64,000 nucleotides of DNA from Vibrio sp. D404a (GTDB taxonomy: Bacteria > Pseudomonadota > Gammaproteobacteria > Enterobacterales > Vibrionaceae), in contig NZ_JAHGAJ010000025.1 in NCBI RefSeq assembly GCF_030248535.1, positions 1 through 64,000 of the forward strand. The letters run 5' to 3'. Shown here piece by piece: positions 58,731 to 64,000 of this stretch. Numbering within the stretch: position 1 is the first letter of the stretch; the number at the start of each line of letters is the position of its first letter. A model generated the notes under the pieces. The model saw nothing but the letters and a program-made list of their open reading frames with translations. It was not told the origin of the DNA and made no database searches. Both the position numbers and the translations under genes were made by a program.

Positions 58731-58988
58731 TTAGCCTTGTTTGTTTAGCTGCTCTTTTGCTGCTTCTACTTTTGAGAAGTCTAGGCCAAGCTCTTCTACT
58801 GCTTCTTTGATAAGTGCAGGGTTTTGCATTACTTGGCCCATAAGAAGTTGTAGCTTCTCTTGAGGCAAGCCAAGCTGGCTAATGGTTGCCATTGCAGCTA
58901 GCGGGTTTTCAGTCAACGTTTTGAAAATGCTGTTGATCTGCTCATCACCGATGTTGTTCTCTTTTAATAGCGCAATAATTGGGTTCAT
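58731..58988 (-). CDS. DUF2999 family protein
   Basis: An 85-residue, all-helical acidic protein (MNPIIALLKENNIGDEQINSIFKTLTENPLAAMATISQLG), of the DUF2999 family known mainly from Vibrio. No catalytic motif. Function unknown. It has its own promoter region toward 59040 and a terminator shared with the neighbouring gene. Confidence 0.8.
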   Translation of the reverse strand: MNPIIALLKENNIGDEQINSIFKTLTENPLAAMATISQLGLPQEKLQLLMGQVMQNPALIKEAVEELGLDFSKVEAAKEQLNKQG

Positions 58989-59093
58989 TACCTTACCTTT
59001 AAACTAGCGACTGTTAATTTGGGGGCATTTTAGCACTGGCTGCCATTAGGATGAAACAGCAATCGCCCCAATCGTCATCAACTCTTCTAGAAG

Positions 59094-60245
59094 TTAGCTA
59101 ATCGCCGCTAAGCCTTCTGCTAAGCGAGACACTGCTTCTCGCAGTTCATCTGGATTTGCATTAGTGAAGTTAAGGCGCAATGCCGCTTTGGCACCATTTG
59201 CATCTGGGTAGAACACAGGGCTTGGTACAACCGCAACGCCGTTACCAAGTAGGCTCTTCGCCAGTTCAAACGTATCGCACTCTGGAATCTCAACCCAAAT
59301 GAACATGCCACCATCAACAGGTTTCAATACACAACCTTGAGGCAGCTTCTGCTCTAGTTCAGAGAACAGCACCTCGTAGCGAGATTTGTATAGGTTGCGG
59401 ATGTTCTCCATGTGCAGGCCAAAATCTTGGTGCTTAAGAAGACCAAGCAGAAGCGCTTGCATTGGAACGCTTGAGTGTAGGTCAGCGCCTTGTTTAACCT
59501 TGATAAGTGGTTCAAGGTAGCTGCGTTTGCCGGTTACCGCGCCGATACGCAGACCTGGAGAAGCAATCTTAGAGAATGAACGCAGTACGATTGAGTGATC
59601 TGGGCAGAACGACGATACAAGTGGCAGCTCAGAGCCGGTAAAACGCAGTTCACGATAAGGTGCGTCTTCAATGAAAGCGACGTTGTATTGTTCACAAAGC
59701 GCAGCGACTTGTTGGCGGCTCTCTAGAGTCCAGCATACGCCCGTTGGGTTATGGAAATCCGGTACCGCGTAGAACATTTTCGGTGCTTGTTGTTTGAAGC
59801 AGGTTTCGAGCTCGTCTAGGTTTGGTCCGAACTCAGTTTGAGAAACAGTCACAATGTTCGCTTGTACTAAACCGAATACCTGCATTGCACCTAGGTAGCT
59901 TGGCGCTTCCATTACAACCGTATCGCCCGGATCAACATAAGCACGAGCGATCAAATCTAAACCTTGCTGTGAGCCTGTACAGATCATCGCAGTGTGTGAT
60001 TCTGGCAATTGGTAGGTATCGCTAAGATGATCGATCAGCGGGCCGTAACCTGCGGTTGAACCGTATTGAAACACTTCTGGCATGTTCGCTAAGTTTTCTA
60101 GGGTCGGCTTCATCAGCTCAATCGGAAATGTTTGTTCATCTGGCAGACCGCCGGCCAACGAGATGACGTTTTTGTCGCTCGCGGCGGCAAGAATTTCGCG
60201 AATATAGGAAGACTGGATTTGTTGTAATGATTTTGCGATTTCCAT
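59094..60245 (-). CDS. PLP-dependent aminotransferase (class I/II, LysN/MocR-like fold)
   Basis: A 383-residue fold-type I aminotransferase with the MocR/LysN-like N-terminus (SYIREILAAASDKNVISLAGGLPDEQTFP), TGSQQGLDLIARAY, the FHNPTGV motif with the ring-binding Asn, IEDAPYREL and the Schiff-base lysine in LRSFSKIASPGLRIG. It lacks the N-terminal GntR winged helix of MocR regulators. Substrate not predictable; 2-aminoadipate and aromatic aminotransferases share this fold. Divergent from the AraC-type regulator, sharing 116 bp. Confidence 0.9.
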   Translation of the reverse strand: MEIAKSLQQIQSSYIREILAAASDKNVISLAGGLPDEQTFPIELMKPTLENLANMPEVFQYGSTAGYGPLIDHLSDTYQLPESHTAMICTGSQQGLDLIARAYVDPGDTVVMEAPSYLGAMQVFGLVQANIVTVSQTEFGPNLDELETCFKQQAPKMFYAVPDFHNPTGVCWTLESRQQVAALCEQYNVAFIEDAPYRELRFTGSELPLVSSFCPDHSIVLRSFSKIASPGLRIGAVTGKRSYLEPLIKVKQGADLHSSVPMQALLLGLLKHQDFGLHMENIRNLYKSRYEVLFSELEQKLPQGCVLKPVDGGMFIWVEIPECDTFELAKSLLGNGVAVVPSPVFYPDANGAKAALRLNFTNANPDELREAVSRLAEGLAAIS

Positions 60246-60316
60246 GTGTAGTTATCTCGTTGTGTCTGCTTTTTTTGTTTATCCAGTGATATTACATGGC
60301 ATTGAAAAAATCGATG

Positions 60317-60352
60317 TGTCCATTTATGCTCTTAAATATGTCCATTTATGCT
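60317..60352 (+). promoter_or_regulatory. 14-bp direct repeats upstream of the AraC-type gene
   Basis: TGTCCATTTATGCT occurs at 60317-60330 and 60339-60352, two helical turns (22 bp) apart. Tandem direct repeats with this spacing are typical operators for AraC-family dimers. They lie 10 bp before the AraC-type start and within the divergent promoter region. Confidence 0.65.
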
Positions 60353-60361
60353 ATTTAAAGA

Positions 60362-61231
60362 ATGTCACGCCAACACATATCCAGAATCAATGATGTGCTC
60401 TTCTACATTCATCAAGACATCAGTAAAGATTTGCCCGCTAAAGAGTTAGCTGAAGTCGCCGCTTATTCAGAGCAGCATTTTCACCGAATCTTCAAAAGTG
60501 TGGTGGGAGAGTCGATTCATCAATACATCCGCCGTACCCGAATGGAGTATGCGGCGAATCAATTGATGTTTGATACAGGGTCATCCGTTGCCGAGATAGC
60601 CAATAAGTGTGGTTTTAGCTCGCTCTCATCGTTCAGCCGCGCATTTAAGGCGACCTTTCATATGGCGCCGGGGGAGTGGAGAAAACACGATTTACAGACG
60701 GCAGAAAAGCCGTACCTTAAAGATGCTGAGATTGCGGCGGGTTACCATCGTGTCGCACAAAGGGAACTGCCTGCTCCTAAGATCATGGAGGTGGCACCGC
60801 GTTTGGCTGCTTATGTGAGGCATACTGGTTACAATCGTTCGATACGTAATGCTTGGCTTATCTTAAAAGCGTGGGCAAATGCTGAAGAGCGCGATTTTAG
60901 TCGCCAATTTGGTTTGCATCACTCAAACCCAGCGTGGGTTGAAATGGACCAATGTCGTTATGTTGCCTGTATTGCGATTGATGAGCCGATTAAATATCGC
61001 AGTGTGGTTAATCAGATGGTGATACCGGGTGGCTTGCATGCGGTGTTTCGTCTTACTGGTATTTATGGTGAACTGTTGCCCCAGATTAGTCAGGTTCTAG
61101 AGCAGTGGTTGCCAAGTTCAGGCTTCAAGCAGCGTTCGACACCGGCATATGTTCACTATCATCAAAACCACTTTCTCAACAGTGAAGAAGCTTTTGAGTT
61201 GGACTTCTATCTCCCTGTCAGTTTTTACTAA
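60362..61231 (+). CDS. AraC family regulator with GyrI-like effector domain
   Basis: A 289-residue regulator: N-terminal AraC helix-turn-helix pair (DLPAKELAEVAAYSEQHFHRIFKSVVGESIHQYIRRTRMEYAANQLMFDTGSSVAEIANKCGFSS in short form) and a C-terminal GyrI-like/small-molecule-binding domain (about residues 130-289, PRLAAYVRHTGYN, PGGLHAVFRLTG). This is the Rob/SoxS-with-effector architecture, like many Vibrio regulators of small-molecule resistance. Divergent from the aminotransferase gene. Confidence 0.88.
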   Translation: MSRQHISRINDVLFYIHQDISKDLPAKELAEVAAYSEQHFHRIFKSVVGESIHQYIRRTRMEYAANQLMFDTGSSVAEIANKCGFSSLSSFSRAFKATFHMAPGEWRKHDLQTAEKPYLKDAEIAAGYHRVAQRELPAPKIMEVAPRLAAYVRHTGYNRSIRNAWLILKAWANAEERDFSRQFGLHHSNPAWVEMDQCRYVACIAIDEPIKYRSVVNQMVIPGGLHAVFRLTGIYGELLPQISQVLEQWLPSSGFKQRSTPAYVHYHQNHFLNSEEAFELDFYLPVSFY

Positions 61232-61254
61232 TTTCAATTCGTTAAGGAAACGCG

Positions 61255-61503
61255 ATGTATCTTGTTCTCTACTGCCACAACATCGGCAGCACCGACTTTT
61301 CATTTTTTGAAACAGAGGATTTTGACCCAGATGAGGGTTACGTAGTCCGTGGTAAATGGCCGAATGAGAAGGCGTTTCGTGACTACCTGAAAACGGAGTT
61401 TGGTGATATGAGTGACTACAAGGTGATTGATTTGATTGCCCAAGGTGCTCAGGCAGAAGCGTTAGATGCGAAGGCGCTTGCAGATCTCGCTGAACAACTG
61501 TGA
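61255..61503 (+). CDS. Small hypothetical protein, 82 aa
   Basis: An 82-residue acidic protein (MYLVLYCHNIGSTDFSFFETEDFDPDEGYVVRG in parts), 23 bp after the AraC-type gene and probably co-transcribed. AAGGA lies 6 bases before the ATG. No signal or membrane segment. The family is not recognised. Confidence 0.6.
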   Translation: MYLVLYCHNIGSTDFSFFETEDFDPDEGYVVRGKWPNEKAFRDYLKTEFGDMSDYKVIDLIAQGAQAEALDAKALADLAEQL

Positions 61504-61522
61504 TCGTCCAAGTTACAGGTAT

Positions 61523-61556
61523 AAAAAAGGCCACACTCCGGAGGTAGAGGTGGCCC
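61523..61556 (-). terminator. Terminator of lldD
   Basis: Stem GGCCAC/GTGGCC (61529-61534 with 61550-61555), with an inner CTCCGGAG palindrome, followed on the minus strand by TTTTTTATA. Confidence 0.75.
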
Positions 61557-61593
61557 AAATGTTTTCTTAGGCTTCCGTCTTACTTATTGTCGC

Positions 61594-62736
61594 TTACTTG
61601 GTCAAGTTAACCAGTGAATCGCGGGTAAGATCTTTTATTGTTTTCGCGCCTGTTAGCGTCATCGCCACACGCATTTCTTTGTCGTAAAGGTCAAGAAGGT
61701 TCTCAACACCAGCTTGGCCTTGTGCTGCTAGTGCGTACACAAATGAACGACCTAGTAGAGTACAGTCTGCACCCAGTGCCATCATGCGAACTACATCAAG
61801 ACCAGTACGGATACCAGAATCGACCAGAATCTTAGTGTCACCTTTTACTGCATCGGCGATCGCAGGTAGGGCTTTTGCACTTGAAAGTACGCCGTCAAGC
61901 TGACGACCACCGTGGTTTGAAACCACGATTCCATCGGCACCAAAGCGAACTGCGTCTTTTGCATCTTCTTCGTCAAGGATACCTTTGATCACCATTGGGC
62001 CATCCCAGAAGTCACGAATCCATTCGAGATCCTTCCACGAGATAGATGGGTCAAAGTTATCACCTAACCAGCCGATGTAATCTTCCAGTTTGGTTGGTGT
62101 GCCACGGTAAGTTGAGATATTTCCAAGGTCGTGTGGTTTACCAAATACACCCACATCGAATGCCCAGCTTGGATGACGCATTGATTGGAAAATGCGACGT
62201 ACAGCTGCGTTCGGGCCGCTCATGCCTGAGTGCATATCACGGTAGCGAGCACCTGGTACTGGCATATCTACAGTGAACACAAGAGTAGTTACACCTGCCG
62301 CTTTTGCGCGCTCTAGAACGTTCTTCATGAAGCCACGATCTTTAAGTACGTAAAGCTGGAACCACATTGGACGTTCAATCTTAGGAGCCACTTCCTCGAT
62401 TGGACAAACCGATACTGTCGACATCGTAAATGGGATGCCTTTGTTGTCTGCTGCTTTAGCCGCTTGAACTTCGCCACGACGAGCGTACATACCTGTTAGA
62501 CCAACTGGGGCAAGTGCGATAGGCATTGCTAGTTTTTCACCGAACAGTTCTGTGTCTAAACTCAGTTCCGACATGTCATTAAGAACACGTTGCTTAAGCG
62601 CGATTTCAGCTAGGTCTGCTGTGTTGCGGTGCAGAGTGTGCTCGCCGTAAGAACCACCATCAATGTAATGGAAAAGGAATGGAGGTAGCTTAGATTTGGC
62701 AGCAGCTCGGTAGTCTGTAGATGCGGAGATAATCAT
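61594..62736 (-). CDS. lldD: L-lactate dehydrogenase (FMN, quinone-linked)
   Basis: A 380-residue FMN-dependent alpha-hydroxy-acid oxidase that oxidises L-lactate to pyruvate at the inner membrane. Start at 62736 (MIISASTDYRAAAKSKLPPFLFHYIDGGSYGEHTL in short segments) with AGGA 8 bases upstream. FMN-binding and active-site residues: WFQLYVLKD, VFTVDMPVPGARYRD, VSNHGGRQLDG (catalytic His) and DSGIRTGLDV. Length near E. coli LldD (396). Downstream of the lactate permease on the same strand. Confidence 0.95.
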   Translation of the reverse strand: MIISASTDYRAAAKSKLPPFLFHYIDGGSYGEHTLHRNTADLAEIALKQRVLNDMSELSLDTELFGEKLAMPIALAPVGLTGMYARRGEVQAAKAADNKGIPFTMSTVSVCPIEEVAPKIERPMWFQLYVLKDRGFMKNVLERAKAAGVTTLVFTVDMPVPGARYRDMHSGMSGPNAAVRRIFQSMRHPSWAFDVGVFGKPHDLGNISTYRGTPTKLEDYIGWLGDNFDPSISWKDLEWIRDFWDGPMVIKGILDEEDAKDAVRFGADGIVVSNHGGRQLDGVLSSAKALPAIADAVKGDTKILVDSGIRTGLDVVRMMALGADCTLLGRSFVYALAAQGQAGVENLLDLYDKEMRVAMTLTGAKTIKDLTRDSLVNLTK

Positions 62737-62943
62737 AATCTTTATCCTAAGGTTAGGGCTCGCCTCTCTTCGAAGGCTTACTCTGTCGAATGTGGTGCCA
62801 GTTGGAACAGGCGTTTGGAAATAAAATGGCGTCAACGTACACAGTAATTGCTAGGTTGCTGGCTTCCAGAAGGTGCGTAGTCAACGAGTAACCAGTACAA
62901 ACGTTCGCGGTGTCGGGGAATGAACGCTGACGCCAAGTTGGGT

Positions 62944-62964
62944 GGCGGTGATATGAACACCGCC
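62944..62964 (-). other. Hairpin after the lldP stop
   Basis: A 7-bp stem GGCGGTG/CACCGCC (62944-62950 with 62958-62964) and a 7-base loop, 10 bp after the lldP stop codon on the minus strand, without a T-tract. Likely an mRNA 3'-end stabiliser or processing element in the 238-bp lldP-lldD gap. Confidence 0.5.
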
Positions 62965-62974
62965 GAATTTAAGC

Positions 62975-64000
62975 TTAACGCATTAGCGCGTCAGTAACGT
63001 TGAATCCGTAGATAACCACAAGACCAATGATGCCTGTCATTACTAGGTAGTAGAACGTTGGGATAACTGTCTTACGTAGTGTCGCACCTTCGCGGCCTAG
63101 TAGACCTACTGTTGCTGATGCTGCAACAACGTTGTGAATCGCAATCATGTTACCTGCTGCTGCACCTACCGCTTGTAGAGCGACAACCACGGCACTTGAG
63201 ATAGTCAGAGTCTGCGCGACTTCGAATTGGAATTGGCTAAACATCATGTTCGAAACTGTGTTTGAACCAGCGATGAAAGCACCCAGAGCACCTACGGTTG
63301 CACTCAATGCAGGGAAAGCAGAGCCTACAAGGTCAGCGGCGAAGTTTGCTGTGGTTACCGGCATACTTGCTAGGTCAGCGGCGTTCACGCCAGAGTTGAT
63401 GAAGATACGAACCATCGGGATTGTGAACACCAGTACGAAACCTGCACCAATCAGTGTCTTGCTTGATTCACCAAACGCTTTTGCTAGTGGTGCAGCGCTA
63501 CGGCCTTGGATAAGAACAGCGATCAGAGCAACGAAGACTAGGATACCGCCCGGTAGGTAAAGAGGTTGAATCGCAGTGCTCACACCTGTCTCACCAAGGA
63601 TGTTGCTGAACGATAGGCTAACGCTCTTTAGGAATCCTTTGAACTCAGGGCTAACACGGCTCGCAACTAGAGTAACAGCAAGCAGTACATAAGGAGCCCA
63701 AGCGCGAGCCATGCTCATCTTCTGTTGATCTTTGTTTTCGTCTAGGTTGATTTTTAGAGAACCTAACCACTCTGCAGGCCACTTGTCTTCGCTCTCGAAG
63801 TCCCACTTTGATTTTGGTACTAGGAAGCCACGTTTTGCTGCTGTAACAACAATTGCAAGACCAACCAGACCACCAATTAGCGATGGGAACTCAGCACCTA
63901 GGAACACGCCTGTTAATGCGTAAGGGATGGTAAACGCTGCGCCAGCGAACAGTGCAAACGGAAGAATATCTAGGCCTTCAGTCCAGCTCTTGTTTTTGCC
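62975..64000 (-). CDS. lldP: L-lactate permease, 3' part
   Basis: The last 341 residues are inside the window; the gene runs off the right edge, and no start is visible (the frame is open to base 64000). Multiple membrane segments of the LldP family: AGAAFTIPYALTG, GLGGLVGLAIVV-like glycine repeats, FVPMVRIFINSG, and GSNTVSNMMF, ASVTVGLLGREG at the C-terminus. It imports L-lactate with H+. It is upstream of lldD, and both are probably one operon. Confidence 0.93.
   Translation of the reverse strand, partial: GKNKSWTEGLDILPFALFAGAAFTIPYALTGVFLGAEFPSLIGGLVGLAIVVTAAKRGFLVPKSKWDFESEDKWPAEWLGSLKINLDENKDQQKMSMARAWAPYVLLAVTLVASRVSPEFKGFLKSVSLSFSNILGETGVSTAIQPLYLPGGILVFVALIAVLIQGRSAAPLAKAFGESSKTLIGAGFVLVFTIPMVRIFINSGVNAADLASMPVTTANFAADLVGSAFPALSATVGALGAFIAGSNTVSNMMFSQFQFEVAQTLTISSAVVVALQAVGAAAGNMIAIHNVVAASATVGLLGREGATLRKTVIPTFYYLVMTGIIGLVVIYGFNVTDALMR

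Noticed and set aside
1..64000. tRNA or rRNA genes, prophage, integron or complete insertion sequence
   Set aside because: I saw no tRNA-like cloverleaf ends, rRNA segments, transposase or integrase frames; only the MITE-like repeat was found.

Overview
The window reads as a chromosomal segment of a Vibrio (Vibrionaceae, Gammaproteobacteria). The evidence is the gene families (a ChrR/photolyase/CFA stress operon, mtlADR, norVW, a ChiA-type chitinase, NhaD, maoP/hdfR, YibL, and the DUF2850, DUF2999 and DUF3833 families), short intergenic spaces, classical CRP, OxyR and sigma-54 sites, and a CsrB-type RNA under a VarA/UvrY box. From memory of V. cholerae, many of these genes lie on chromosome II, so a secondary-chromosome origin is likely but is an inference. 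There is no tRNA, rRNA, prophage or CRISPR. The only mobile-element trace is one MITE-like repeat.

Layout: 1-87 is the start of ahpC with an OxyR-like operator. 355-10343 (minus) is a light/singlet-oxygen stress operon: ECF sigma, ChrR-type anti-sigma, YbgA-like protein, photolyase, NTF2-like protein, SDR, FAD oxidase, DUF1365, CFA synthase, DUF2878, chalcone-isomerase-like protein and DUF3833 lipoprotein. 10427-14587 holds a LON-substrate-domain protein, a tautomerase, a secreted zincin, yibL and gltS. 14867-18506 is norVW plus an NfsB-like nitroreductase. 18763-25055 holds a nuclease-like protein, the mannitol operon mtlADR and nagB. 25523-29411 holds maoP/hdfR and an alkylation-repair pair (an Ada-AlkA fusion and ogt). 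29501-35796 holds NhaD, a yjiHG-like pair, the CsrB-type sRNA, a MAPEG protein and a START protein. 35999-44204 holds assorted enzymes and regulators. 44347-50151 holds chitinase, ppnP, a MITE and pirin. 50148-57387 holds a diguanylate cyclase, trhO, a binding protein/chemoreceptor pair and a LysR regulator. 57617-64000 holds a DUF1254 protein, an aminotransferase with a divergent AraC regulator, and lldP-lldD.

How the parts work together: four places in the window carry the same bipartite motif, GTTTGATC-N18-GTAWA. It lies in front of the ECF sigma gene, in front of the LON-domain gene, inside the 3' end of the photolyase gene (ahead of the NTF2-to-DUF3833 block) and in front of a small membrane protein at 49870. 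This looks like the sigma factor's own promoter and gives a readable local regulon.

The second regulatory highlight is a previously unmarked CsrB-type RNA (33637-33950, minus) with 16 GGA motifs, a clear promoter and an exact VarA/UvrY box. An exact second copy of that box lies about 300 bp upstream of the yjiHG-like transport genes, where no Csr RNA is visible.

Mannitol genes carry four CRP-like sites and probably a MtlS-type antisense RNA. norVW has a textbook sigma-54 promoter with NorR half-sites, but norR itself is not in the window.
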